A stretch of 30,904 nt of DNA. Origin: Collinsella aerofaciens (lineage in GTDB: Bacteria > Actinomycetota > Coriobacteriia > Coriobacteriales > Coriobacteriaceae). Below, piece by piece: positions 22,439-30,786 of the stretch (its first letter is position 1; the number at the start of each line of letters is the position of its first letter). A program made the translations under genes and the position numbers. Location: NCBI RefSeq assembly GCF_019131995.1, contig NZ_JAHONA010000026.1, positions 1 to 30,904 on the forward strand, given 5' to 3'. The notes under the pieces are model-generated. The model saw only the letters and a program-made list of their open reading frames with translations. It was not told the DNA's origin and ran no database searches.

Positions 22439-24040
22439 CTACGACGCCAGCGTGGCGATGACGGCTTCGTCGCCGGCGAATATGAGGGTGTTGCCGTCGG
22501 GGATGATCGTTTGGCCGTCGCGCTTGAGCATCACGACGATAAAGGGGTGCTTGCCTTGCGGCACGTCGCGCAGACGCTGTCCAGCTAAGCGGCCGTGGGG
22601 TGTCACGGTGACCTCGCGCAGCGTAACCTCGGCACGCTCTTCAAATGTCGGGGCAGCCATCACCAACAGGTCGCCTTCCTCGATCACGGTATCGCCGTTG
22701 GGCAGCATCGGATGAGCGCCGTCGCGCAGCACCAGGACGACGAGCATGTTCGTAGCGCTGCCAATATCGGCAAGCGAGCGTCCGGCAAACGGATGTCCAG
22801 CTCCCACCTTGAGCTTGACGAACGACATGCCGTCCTCGTCGCGGTAGTCGTTAAAGGTGCGGCGCACGTCGCCTTCCGCGTCGATCATGTCGAGTTTCTT
22901 CGCCACTGCCGGCAGCAGCGAGCCCTGCACCACAATGCTCGACACGGCAATCACAAACACCAGGTCAAATAGGTCGTGGCCACCGGGAACGCCGGACACC
23001 ACGGCAAAGAGGCTAAAGACGACCGAAGCCGCGCCACGCAGGCCCGCCCAGCTTACGAGCGCGACCTGGCGGGGGTTCGTCTTAAAGGGCGCCAGTAGCA
23101 TGCCGACGGCGATGGGGCGGCTCACGAAGAGCATGAACGCCATGAGTGCCAGGCCCGGCAGCAGCATTTGCGGCAGGCGGGCGGGCGTCACGAGCAGGCC
23201 GAGCAAAAAGAAGATGGTCATCTCGGCCATCTCGGTGAGGGTGTCAAAGAAGTGCGCTAGCTCGACCTTGCCGGTGATGTCGCTCGCGCCTAGCACGATG
23301 CCGGCAAGGTACACGGCCAAAAAGCCGTTGCCGCCTAGGTAGCTCGGCAGCGCGTAGGCGACGATGGCCGCGGCGAACAAGAAGATGGTCTGCGCGCCCT
23401 CGGCTGTTGCATGCGCGCGCTCGATCAGACGGCCCGATGCCCAGCCGATGACAATGCCCAGGCCCACGCCTAGAATGATTTGCTTGGCTAGCAGCACGGG
23501 GATGTTAACGTCGCCGCCGGTCGCGAGTGTGGCGAGCACGGCGGTGAGCATGTAGGCGACGGGATCGTTGGAGCCCGATTCGACCTCGAGCAGCGAGTCG
23601 GTGCCGCCCCTCAGCGACAGGTTGTGCTCGCGCAGCACGCTAAAGACGCTGGCCGCGTCGGTGGATGCCACGACCGATCCCAGCAGCAGGCCACCGATCC
23701 AGTCGAAGCCTAGTACAAAGTGCGCGAACACGCCGGTGATGCCAGCGGTGATGACGACGCCGAGCGTGCTCAGCAGCACCGCGGGCACGGCGACAGGTTT
23801 GGCACGGTCGATGTTGGTGTTAAAGCCGCCGTAGAACATGATGAACAGCAGTGCCGTGCTGCAGACGGTTTCGGTGAGCGCGTAGTCGCTAAAGTCGATG
23901 TGCGCCGGACCGTTGACGCCCAGCAGCATGCCCAGCGCGATAAAGATGAGCAGGGTGGGGAAGGGGAGCTTTTTTCCGACAGGTTTGATGGTCAGGCACA
24001 GAATAATGACGAGGCCGATAAAGAGAAGTATCTGGTTCAT
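22439..24040 (-). CDS. Cation:proton antiporter (NhaP2/CvrA-like, CPA1) with two RCK_C domains
   Basis: Exchanges K+ or Na+ for protons across the membrane. 533 residues: about 12-13 helices in 1-390, with conserved ion-site regions VASTDAASVF (near 124) and ESGSNDPVAYML (near 155) and the WAGLRGAASVVFSL helix near 333. Two RCK_C-type regulatory domains follow: about 405-465 (GAGHPFAGRSLADI) and 475-533 (GRLAGQRLRDVPQG), as in potassium/proton antiporters. Normal length. The start MNQILLF at 24040 is the first hydrophobic helix. Ion choice is inferred from the two RCK_C domains. Confidence 0.9.
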   Translation of the reverse strand: MNQILLFIGLVIILCLTIKPVGKKLPFPTLLIFIALGMLLGVNGPAHIDFSDYALTETVCSTALLFIMFYGGFNTNIDRAKPVAVPAVLLSTLGVVITAGITGVFAHFVLGFDWIGGLLLGSVVASTDAASVFSVLREHNLSLRGGTDSLLEVESGSNDPVAYMLTAVLATLATGGDVNIPVLLAKQIILGVGLGIVIGWASGRLIERAHATAEGAQTIFLFAAAIVAYALPSYLGGNGFLAVYLAGIVLGASDITGKVELAHFFDTLTEMAEMTIFFLLGLLVTPARLPQMLLPGLALMAFMLFVSRPIAVGMLLAPFKTNPRQVALVSWAGLRGAASVVFSLFAVVSGVPGGHDLFDLVFVIAVSSIVVQGSLLPAVAKKLDMIDAEGDVRRTFNDYRDEDGMSFVKLKVGAGHPFAGRSLADIGSATNMLVVLVLRDGAHPMLPNGDTVIEEGDLLVMAAPTFEERAEVTLREVTVTPHGRLAGQRLRDVPQGKHPFIVVMLKRDGQTIIPDGNTLIFAGDEAVIATLAS

Positions 24041-24260
24041 GGATAGTGTCCGCTTCTGGGTGGTTGGCGTGGCACGGCTAGTTGTCTACAGTTATTTGTA
24101 CCCAAAAATGGTGGGTTATGGAGGTGGATTGCGGGCGTGCGCATTTTCGACACGAGGCGGAGGCACGGGTGGTGCTGGTTGGGGCGCTGGGCATGGCGGC
24201 GTGGCGCGAGCGGTGCGGGTTGGCAGGCGTGCGCTGGCGACCGTTGACGGTATGCAACCC

Positions 24261-24289
24261 TTTCCAGCTTTATTGTAACGGAGTACAAT
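24261..24289 (+). promoter_or_regulatory. Probable promoter of the PPP-type phosphatase gene
   Basis: TTTCCA (24261-24266) and TACAAT (24284-24289), 17 nt apart, leave a 5' leader of about 70 nt. The rest of the gap 24041-24366 holds a short stem ACCCA/TGGGT near 24099-24115 in a GTACCCAAAAATGG context and GC-rich sequence without a recognised gene. Confidence 0.45.
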
Positions 24290-24366
24290 GGGTAACGTTT
24301 AAGTTCAACTTGAAGTTTTAGTTGCGACTCGGGGCTTCAGCCGCAATGCAGAGAGAGAGGCGTTCC

Positions 24367-25206
24367 ATGGCGATCTATGTGACATCCGATGCTCACGGGC
24401 ACGTGCGTGCGCTTGACGAGGCCCTGTCCAAGATTTCGCTGGCGTCCGACGATACACTGTACGTGCTGGGTGACATGATTGATCGCGGGCTCGATCCAGT
24501 TGGCGTTATTAAGCTCGTGCGCTCGCTACCCAACGCCCGCGTGCTCAAGGGCAACCACGAGCAGATCATGCTCGATGCCATCATTGGCCAAGATCCGCTC
24601 GATGCCGAGACCTGGGATATCAACGGCGGTTGGACTACCCGTCAGCAGCTCAACGATATGGAATTTGAGGCGTACGAGGAGCTCGTGCGTTGGATGGCGA
24701 CACTGCCGCTCTACGCGGTGGCCGAGACTGACGAGCGCCCGTATCTGCTGGTACATGCCGGCATCCAGACCGAGGCGGCGCGGGCGTTTTTGCTTGAACA
24801 TGGGGTTGATTGTGCCGATGGCGCGGGGGCGGTGGATGCCGATCGCGAGCTACTGCAGCAGATGCTTGCGGTGCAGTCGTCCGATGACCTGCTGTGGATT
24901 CGTCACGGCTATTGGGATGCGCCGACGGGGCTGCTTTCTGCCGAGGGCAAGGGTCCGGTCGTGGTGAGCGGCCACACGCCCACGGTGTCGCTCGGGCGTT
25001 ATTGCGAAGTGGGCGGCCTGGCGGGACTCGATGAGGAGTCGGGCCGCGGGCAGATTGTGCGCCTGGGCGGCGAGGACACCGCCGGCGTGCCCGACCGCAT
25101 CGACATCGACTGCGCCGCCGCCACCGGGTCGGAGTTCGGCCGCGTAGGCATTCTGCGTCTGGACGACGGGGCCGAGTTCTACGCGAACATTCTGCCCGTT
25201 GAATAA
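24367..25206 (+). CDS. PPP-family metallophosphatase (calcineurin-like, PrpA/ApaH-like)
   Basis: Two-metal phosphoesterase. 279 residues. Motifs in order: SDAHGH (7-12), GDMIDRG (35-41), GNHEQ (62-66), LVHAGI near 132, and GHTPT near 204, the full set for the PPP superfamily. Bacterial members remove phosphate from Ser/Thr or Tyr residues, or cleave dinucleoside polyphosphates; which one is not decidable here. ATG 24367 is chosen because the catalytic strand begins at once and a GAGAGAGG site precedes it. Stands alone, with a promoter upstream. Confidence 0.9.
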   Translation: MAIYVTSDAHGHVRALDEALSKISLASDDTLYVLGDMIDRGLDPVGVIKLVRSLPNARVLKGNHEQIMLDAIIGQDPLDAETWDINGGWTTRQQLNDMEFEAYEELVRWMATLPLYAVAETDERPYLLVHAGIQTEAARAFLLEHGVDCADGAGAVDADRELLQQMLAVQSSDDLLWIRHGYWDAPTGLLSAEGKGPVVVSGHTPTVSLGRYCEVGGLAGLDEESGRGQIVRLGGEDTAGVPDRIDIDCAAATGSEFGRVGILRLDDGAEFYANILPVE

Positions 25207-25216
25207 TCGGCGCACA

Positions 25217-25230
25217 GGGTAGCTAATTTG
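25217..25230 (+). repeat. GGGTAGCTAATTTG motif, copy after the phosphatase stop
   Basis: Begins 11 nt after the stop, same strand as the gene; continues into GGGACGGGGCTTTTTTG, which may help terminate transcription. Confidence 0.65.
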
Positions 25231-25269
25231 GGACGGGGCTTTTTTGACTACTTTTGCCCTTCTGCCCAT

Positions 25270-25308
25270 CAAATGATTTTTCTGGGACGGGGATTAAATA
25301 ATCATTTG
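25270..25308. repeat. Palindrome with GGGACGGGG loop
   Basis: Arms CAAATGATT (25270-25278) and AATCATTTG (25300-25308) around TTCTGGGACGGGGATTA. The loop shares GGGACGGGG with the preceding sequence at 25229-25238. Confidence 0.75.
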
Positions 25309-25320
25309 GCTGCCCGCTAG

Positions 25321-25443
25321 CTAAGTGAGTAGACTATTTTGGAAATGCCGAGCACCCAACATATTTGCCTCAATAAAACCGCAGGTTACTGACTTGTGCT
25401 TTGTTGGCGTGGTCGGGGATTCGGAAAAAGTCTACTCACTTAG
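25321..25443. repeat. 123-nt MITE-like long hairpin
   Basis: Perfect 15-bp terminal inverted repeats CTAAGTGAGTAGACT (25321-25335) and 25429-25443. Inner sequence continues the pairing imperfectly for roughly 30 more nt on each side (for example CCGAGCACCCAAC with the complement of GTTGGCGTGGTCGG). No ORF and no obvious target duplication. The rest of the gap up to 25495 shows nothing. Confidence 0.75.
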
Positions 25444-25495
25444 TTTTGCGTGATGCATATTGTCCGCAACGAGACCCCAGCCGGGGAGATTCCAT

Positions 25496-25512
25496 CGCAA
25501 ATTAGCTGCCCC
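25496..25512 (-). repeat. GGGCAGCTAATTTG motif, copy after the flippase stop
   Basis: Minus-strand GGGGCAGCTAATTTGCG, 11 nt after the flippase stop; same motif and orientation rule as at 22416 and 25217. Confidence 0.65.
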
Positions 25513-25523
25513 CATTGCACCAT

Positions 25524-27098
25524 TTAGGCGCCGTACGGGTTGCGGTCGCGTTCGATGCGTTGGCGGATGTGGGCGTACTCGATAATCAGTAGCACCAGGA
25601 GTAGGGCCATGATGACTAGGTAGCTCACCACAGCGCCCATCAGACCCAGCAGTTTAATCAGGATCACCGGCAGCACCACGCTTACGGCGAAGCAGATTAG
25701 GTAGATCCTGGTGACGTCGCCGGCGTAGCGCAACACCGTGATGATGGCGTAGATAAAGTCGATTGCCGCGGTGACGCCGCCGGCGACAACCATTAGCAGC
25801 GCCAGCGTGCGGTAGCGCTCAAAGTTAAGGTCGTACATAAAGCTCATGATGGGGATGCCGGGGCCTGCCATAAATGCGGCGCACGCTCCGGTAATGACCA
25901 CGATTAGTGCCATAACGGCAACAATAATTAGGTCAAAGCGGCGACGCTTGCGTGGATTCGCCCAAATGCTCGACAGACGCAGGAGCTGCGGTTTGTAGAT
26001 AAATCCGATGCTCAACAAAATGGCCTGCGCCGGAAAGAACAGGGCATTAAAGTACAGCTGATACTTGTAGGCCAGCGTGCCTTCCATCACAAACTTGGGC
26101 ATGCTCTCGATGAGGTTGAACAGGAACAGTGCACCAAAGAGCGGGGCGCACTGGATAAACAGGTGGCCAGCCTCGCGCAGACTCATGCGGCGTGATTTTT
26201 CGGTTTCGAGCAGGGCGAGCGGCGCGGTGGCCAGCACAAGCGAGGCAATCGCGGTGACACCCATAGCCATGGCCGCGATGGGCATGCTGCGTGTGAGGAA
26301 CAGTGCCAAGCTAAAGACCGCGATGACGCCGGCGGAACGCAGCGTTTGACTCATGCCGGCCAAATAGAGTTTATCGGCCTGCTGCAGGCGGCCCTCGTAC
26401 ACGTCCGCCACGCCGTCGATCACCTTATAGAGGTAGACGCCCAGGCCGATCGTTGCCATCTGCGCATCGTAGCCGCGGGCGCTGCTGTATGCCAGGCCGC
26501 ATGCCAGCGCGAGCGCTCCGCAGAGCCAGCGGTTGAGCTGGTAGGAGGCGAAGGAGGTTTTTTCGTCGATGTCCGAGACCTGAAAGTTGCGCACGCCGTA
26601 GTTGCACGCAATCATGATGAGCGTGCCGGTGACAAAGGCGATGGAGAACTTGCCGGCCTCCTCGGCGCCCACGAGCTGCGTCGACACAATGGTGAGCAGC
26701 GGAAACGCCATGCCCCATACGGTGGTGCCCAGGGTATTCCAAAGATAGTCGCGACGGGTGGCGTGATCTTCGTACTCGGCTTCTTGCGTGGAGAAGCCGC
26801 CGCCGTAGACGGCTCCGAGCAGGCGGTTCCACCAGGCATTGACCATGCGGTGGATGGGGCCGGGCTCGTGATCGCGCTCGCGGCGACGGCGCGTGGCCTG
26901 GCTGGTGTCGGGACCGCCGGCGTTACGCTGGCTTAACTCTTGGATGCGTGCGAGCTCTTCGGCCGTGTGCGATGCGGGGAACAGGCCGTTCTCGATGCGT
27001 CCGCCCTGCCCGTGCGCCCCGCCCGATACGGTGGGGTCGGCGACCCCATTGCGGCGGGCGATGGCGCGGCGGATGTTATCGAGGGGCGTGATGCTCAA
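25524..27098 (-). CDS. MOP-superfamily flippase (polysaccharide/oligosaccharide exporter-like)
   Basis: Integral membrane protein resembling Wzx-type polysaccharide flippases. 524 residues from a TTG start at 27098, supported by AGAAAGGA 6 nt upstream; the much longer open frame upstream overlaps the divergent permease promoter. About 12 hydrophobic helices from residue 120 to the end, with RRDYLWNTLGTTVWGMAFPL as the first. The first ~115 residues are hydrophilic, Arg-rich and without known domain, unusual for this family. No glycosyltransferase is next to it, so its lipid-linked substrate cannot be guessed. Confidence 0.8.
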   Translation of the reverse strand: MSITPLDNIRRAIARRNGVADPTVSGGAHGQGGRIENGLFPASHTAEELARIQELSQRNAGGPDTSQATRRRRERDHEPGPIHRMVNAWWNRLLGAVYGGGFSTQEAEYEDHATRRDYLWNTLGTTVWGMAFPLLTIVSTQLVGAEEAGKFSIAFVTGTLIMIACNYGVRNFQVSDIDEKTSFASYQLNRWLCGALALACGLAYSSARGYDAQMATIGLGVYLYKVIDGVADVYEGRLQQADKLYLAGMSQTLRSAGVIAVFSLALFLTRSMPIAAMAMGVTAIASLVLATAPLALLETEKSRRMSLREAGHLFIQCAPLFGALFLFNLIESMPKFVMEGTLAYKYQLYFNALFFPAQAILLSIGFIYKPQLLRLSSIWANPRKRRRFDLIIVAVMALIVVITGACAAFMAGPGIPIMSFMYDLNFERYRTLALLMVVAGGVTAAIDFIYAIITVLRYAGDVTRIYLICFAVSVVLPVILIKLLGLMGAVVSYLVIMALLLVLLIIEYAHIRQRIERDRNPYGA

Positions 27099-27156
27099 GG
27101 CGATTCCTTTCTCTTGCTGCGTTCTAGTATAGTCGCGGTAGTGTCTATTCGTGTTT

Positions 27157-27173
27157 TTGAACAGGTTGTTCAA
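27157..27173. promoter_or_regulatory. 17-bp operator-like palindrome between divergent flippase and lactate permease genes
   Basis: TTGAACA (27157-27163) and TGTTCAA (27167-27173) with a 3-nt centre. It lies between the two start codons (27098 and 27277) and could bind a regulator of either gene. A weak -10 candidate TATCCT lies about 40 nt further on. Confidence 0.45.
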
Positions 27174-27276
27174 TAATTTCGGCGGGCGGCTGTAATTTGT
27201 CGGTAAACGTGCGGTATCCTGTTGAAGTTTTGTGACCCCCCGATGCCGCTTGCGCGGTACCAAGGAGTTTCTACCC

Positions 27277-28848
27277 ATGGATGTCGCTGCGTTTTTGCTG
27301 GCTCTTGTGCCGATCATCTGGCTCGTCGTGATGCTGCTGTGCTTTAAATGGCCGGCTTGGAAGGCCGCCATTGGCTCGTTCGCCCTTTCGTGCGTGCTCG
27401 CCTTTGCGTGGTGGCATTTGCCGGCGGCGCAGATAGCCACGGCCTCGCTCGAGGGCTTTTTGATGGCCCTGTGGCCCATCGTGCTCGTGATCATCGCCGC
27501 GGTGTTCACGTATAACCTGTGTGTGCACACGGGTGCCATGGACGTAATCGGCAGTATGATCACCTCCATCAGCAGCGATCGTCGTCTGCTGGCGCTGCTC
27601 GTGGCCTGGTGCTTCGGTGGCTTTATGGAGGGCATGGCCGGCTTTGGTACCGCCGTTGCCATTCCCGCCGGCATGCTCGCGGGCCTTGGTTTTGAGGCCG
27701 TGCCTGCCGTGCTCATTTGCCTGCTGGCCAACGGCGTGCCCACGCCCTACGGCTCCATTGGCATCCCCACGGTGTCCGTTGCCGACCTGGTGGGTCTGGA
27801 TTCCCTGCATCTGGCGACCGTTCAGCTGGTGCAGCTTGCGCCCTTCTTTGTGGCGATGCCGCTGCTTATCGTGCTGGTTGCGGGTCGTGTTGCCGATGAC
27901 CAGGGCAATGTTGCAAGCGTTGCCGAGCGCCTGCACGGCGTTGCCGGCGTGGCACTGCTTTCCGGTGTGTCCTTTGTTGGTGCGGCCCTGGTCGTTGCCA
28001 TGTTTGTGGGTCCCGAGCTGGCCGTGGTCGTGGGCTCCATCGTGTCACTCGCGCTGACTGCCGCGCTTGCCATGCGCGCCGAGAAGTCCGGTCACCTGGA
28101 CGCGCGCTTCCATATGAATATCGAGGCCGGCGAACAGCTCACCGTTAAGTCGGCGCTTTCTGCCTGGTCGTGCTTCATCCTGATTTTTGTGCTGCTGCTG
28201 GGTACCTCCAACCTGGTTCCCGTCGTGCACGCCGCGCTCGCGCCGTTTGCGAGCCACGTGCAGGTGTATTGCGGCGAGAACCCCGGTACGCTTACGTTTT
28301 CGTGGATCAACACACCGGGTGTTTGGATCTTCCTGGCCGCGTTTATCGGCGGTGCGATTCAGGGCGCTTCGCCACGTCTGATGGGCGAGGTGCTGGCCGC
28401 GACCGTCAAGCAGATGATGCCGACGGTAATCACGATGCTTTCGGTGCTGGGCTGCGCCAAGGTGATGGGCTATGCGGGCATGATCTCGTCGATCAGTGCG
28501 TTTTGCATTGCCGTCGCCGGTGGGCTGTACCCGATTCTGGCTCCGTGGATCGGTGCCGTCGGTGCGTTCGTGACCGGTTCGGGCACGTCCTCGGGCATGC
28601 TGTTTGGTCCCATTCAGAGCCAGGCCGCTTCGGCGCTGGGTGTGAGTGACTACTGGATGGTCGCGCTGAACGCCCTGGGTGTCGCCGCCGGTAAGATGAT
28701 TTCGCCGCAGACCCTCGCCATTGGCCTTGCCGCCGTTCACGTGCGCGGTAAGGACGCCGAGCTTCTGGGCGCGGTGCTGCCCTACGCCGCCGGCATGCTG
28801 GTCCTCATGAGCGCCATTGCCATGCTCGGCCAAGGCCTGCCGCTGTAG
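27277..28848 (+). CDS. L-lactate permease (LctP family)
   Basis: Proton-linked lactate/glycolate transporter. 523 residues with about 12-14 membrane helices. Family features: GGFMEGMAGFGTAVAIPAG (about 112-130), ANGVPTPYGSIGIP (about 151-164), AGGLYPILAPWIGAVGAFVTGSGTSS (about 416-440), and the late GKMISPQTLAIG. ATG 27277 has AAGGAG 10 nt upstream; the open frame before it begins in the palindrome-containing intergenic region and lacks family similarity. Upstream of pckA with a repeat-filled gap, so they need not share a transcript. Confidence 0.93.
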   Translation: MDVAAFLLALVPIIWLVVMLLCFKWPAWKAAIGSFALSCVLAFAWWHLPAAQIATASLEGFLMALWPIVLVIIAAVFTYNLCVHTGAMDVIGSMITSISSDRRLLALLVAWCFGGFMEGMAGFGTAVAIPAGMLAGLGFEAVPAVLICLLANGVPTPYGSIGIPTVSVADLVGLDSLHLATVQLVQLAPFFVAMPLLIVLVAGRVADDQGNVASVAERLHGVAGVALLSGVSFVGAALVVAMFVGPELAVVVGSIVSLALTAALAMRAEKSGHLDARFHMNIEAGEQLTVKSALSAWSCFILIFVLLLGTSNLVPVVHAALAPFASHVQVYCGENPGTLTFSWINTPGVWIFLAAFIGGAIQGASPRLMGEVLAATVKQMMPTVITMLSVLGCAKVMGYAGMISSISAFCIAVAGGLYPILAPWIGAVGAFVTGSGTSSGMLFGPIQSQAASALGVSDYWMVALNALGVAAGKMISPQTLAIGLAAVHVRGKDAELLGAVLPYAAGMLVLMSAIAMLGQGLPL

Positions 28849-28959
28849 CCGGCATTTTAGGAACGTCCCCAAGTGCCGGCATCTGGGGACACTCCTTGGC
28901 TGTTGCCTGTTCAAGGGTGTCCCCAACGACTGGTCATTTAAGAACGTCCCCAATGACTA
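28848..28959 (+). repeat. Three-unit GGGGAC-type hairpin array after the lactate permease gene
   Basis: Unit 1: arms GCCGGCA (28848-28854) and TGCCGGC (28874-28880) around TTTTAGGAACGTCCCCAAG. Unit 2: stem TGGGGACACTCCTTG (28884-28898) with CAAGGGTGTCCCCA (28912-28925), one bulge. Unit 3: arms TGGTCATT (28931-28938) and AATGACTA (28952-28959) around TAAGAACGTCCCC. Units 1 and 3 share the core AGAACGTCCCC or AGGAACGTCCCC but have unrelated arms. Unit 2 could terminate or slow transcription. Confidence 0.82.
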
Positions 28960-29009
28960 GGCCGCTTGTCTGCGATTTTTGACCGTTGGGCGGGCGCTTC
29001 ACCATTGCC

Positions 29010-29025
29010 GCAAAAACGTTTTTGC
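29010..29025. promoter_or_regulatory. Perfect 16-bp palindrome upstream of pckA
   Basis: GCAAAAACGTTTTTGC, 75 nt before the start codon, in AT-richer sequence likely to hold the pckA promoter. A plausible repressor or activator site; no known consensus is claimed. Confidence 0.5.
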
Positions 29026-29099
29026 ATATCGGGTACAACGGGCTTTACGTGAGTAAAGTGCGTGCCGCGTCCACGTGTCGCGCTTTTAAAGGAGGCCCC

Positions 29100-30770
29100 A
29101 TGCCTGGTGTTACCCCTGCAGAAGTTCTGTCCAACTTTGGCATTACGCTGGTCGAAGACCCCGCCGAGAACCAGCCCCGCCTGCTGGTTGACCTGCCGGC
29201 AGCCGAGCTCGTCGAGCATGCCATCCGTCGCAACGAAGGCCGCATGGCCTCCAACGGCGCACTGGTGATCGAGACGGGGGAGCGTACTGGACGTTCGCCC
29301 AACGACCGCTTTATCGCCGACACGCCCGACGTGCACGACAAGATTGCCTGGGGCGCCGTCAACCGCCCGCTGTCCGTCGAAAGCTACGAGGTCATCAAAG
29401 CCGGCATCGTCGACTATCTCAACGAGCGCGACGTGTTCGTCACCCGCGGCATGGCCGGCGCCGATCGTAACCACACACGCCGCCTGCTCGTCGCCTGCGA
29501 GCGTGCCAGCCAGGCGCTCTTTATTAAGCAGATGCTCGCCCGCCCGCTTGCCCGCGAAATCGCACGCACCGGCGAGCCGGACTTCTGCGTGCTCGCAGCG
29601 CCGGGCTACCAGTGCGATCCCGCCATCAAAGGCCTTAATTCCAGCGCCGCGGTGGTCATCAATTTTCAGGAGCGTGTGATTCTGGTCGCGGGTACCGGCT
29701 ACTCCGGCGAGATCAAAAAGTCCATCTTCAGCGTCATGAATTACCTGCTGCCCGTCGAGGACGACGTACTGCCCATGCATTGCTCGGCCAGCATGGATCC
29801 CGTCACGCACGAGACCGCGGTGTTCTTTGGCCTGTCCGGCACCGGCAAGACCACGCTTTCGGCCAACCCCACGCGCCTGCTGATCGGCGACGACGAGCAC
29901 GGCTGGTCCGACATGGGCATCTTTAACGTCGAGGGCGGCTGCTACGCCAAGTGCGAGGGCCTGGATGCGTTCCACGAGCCCGAGATTTTCAACGCCGTTC
30001 GCTTTGGCGCCATCTGTGAAAACGTGGTACTCGATGAGAATCGCAAGCCTAACTACGACGACGTCTCGATCACGCACAATACGCGCGTGGCCTACCCCGT
30101 CGAGCATATCCCCAACGCGTGGACCAAGGGCATGGGCACCACCCCGAGCGTCGTGCTGTTTTTGACCTGCGACGCCTTTGGCGTGTTGCCGCCCATCTCG
30201 CGCCTGACGGCCGACGCCGCCATGTACCACTTTGTGACGGGCTTCACCGCCAAGATCCCCGGCACCGAGGTCGGCGTCACCGAGCCCACGCCCACGTTCT
30301 CCTCGCTGTTTGGCGAGCCGTTTATGCCGCTCGACCCCATGGTCTACGCTAAGATGCTCGGCGAGCGCATCGCCGACGGCCGCACGCGCGTCTACCTGGT
30401 CAACACCGGCTGGATTGGCGGCGGCTACGGCGTGGGTCATCGCATCGAGCTTGCCTATACGCGCTCACTGGTCGCTCGCGCCCTCGAAGGTACCATCGAG
30501 GACAGCGAGTTTGTGCACGACGACATCTTTAATGTCGACATTCCCACGACGTGCCACGGTGTGCCCGACGGTATCCTGGTGCCGCGCCAGTACTGGCAGA
30601 GCACTGCGCGCTACGACGAGGCCGCGCACAACCTGGCGGTGATGTTCGAGGAGAACTTCGAGAAGAAGTACTCGCACCTGCCCGAGTCCGTCAAAGCCGC
30701 CGGCCCGCACGCCCAGGTGCCCGCCGAGGCCCGTCATCGCGGCCGCGGCCTGCTGGGACTCCGCCACTAG
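29100..30770 (+). CDS. pckA: Phosphoenolpyruvate carboxykinase (ATP)
   Basis: Converts oxaloacetate and ATP to PEP and CO2, or runs in reverse to fix CO2 in anaerobes. 556 residues, slightly longer than usual. Motifs: TGRSP (63-67), metal/substrate region with EIKKS (204-208) and HCSASMD (227-233), P-loop GLSGTGKTT (244-252), and DDEHGW (264-269). The P-loop form is that of the ATP-dependent class, not the GTP-dependent one. ATG 29100 follows AAAGGAGG at ideal spacing. The C-terminal 20 residues are Arg/Gly-rich beyond the usual end. Confidence 0.96.
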   Translation: MPGVTPAEVLSNFGITLVEDPAENQPRLLVDLPAAELVEHAIRRNEGRMASNGALVIETGERTGRSPNDRFIADTPDVHDKIAWGAVNRPLSVESYEVIKAGIVDYLNERDVFVTRGMAGADRNHTRRLLVACERASQALFIKQMLARPLAREIARTGEPDFCVLAAPGYQCDPAIKGLNSSAAVVINFQERVILVAGTGYSGEIKKSIFSVMNYLLPVEDDVLPMHCSASMDPVTHETAVFFGLSGTGKTTLSANPTRLLIGDDEHGWSDMGIFNVEGGCYAKCEGLDAFHEPEIFNAVRFGAICENVVLDENRKPNYDDVSITHNTRVAYPVEHIPNAWTKGMGTTPSVVLFLTCDAFGVLPPISRLTADAAMYHFVTGFTAKIPGTEVGVTEPTPTFSSLFGEPFMPLDPMVYAKMLGERIADGRTRVYLVNTGWIGGGYGVGHRIELAYTRSLVARALEGTIEDSEFVHDDIFNVDIPTTCHGVPDGILVPRQYWQSTARYDEAAHNLAVMFEENFEKKYSHLPESVKAAGPHAQVPAEARHRGRGLLGLRH

Positions 30771-30786
30771 CGTCGCCTCAGACCCA

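Noticed and set aside
24082..24321. 79-residue plus-strand open frame before the phosphatase gene
   Set aside because: Runs through the probable promoter and has no motif or ribosome site.
28938..30440. 500-residue minus-strand open frame opposite pckA
   Set aside because: Antisense shadow; all pckA motifs are on the plus strand.
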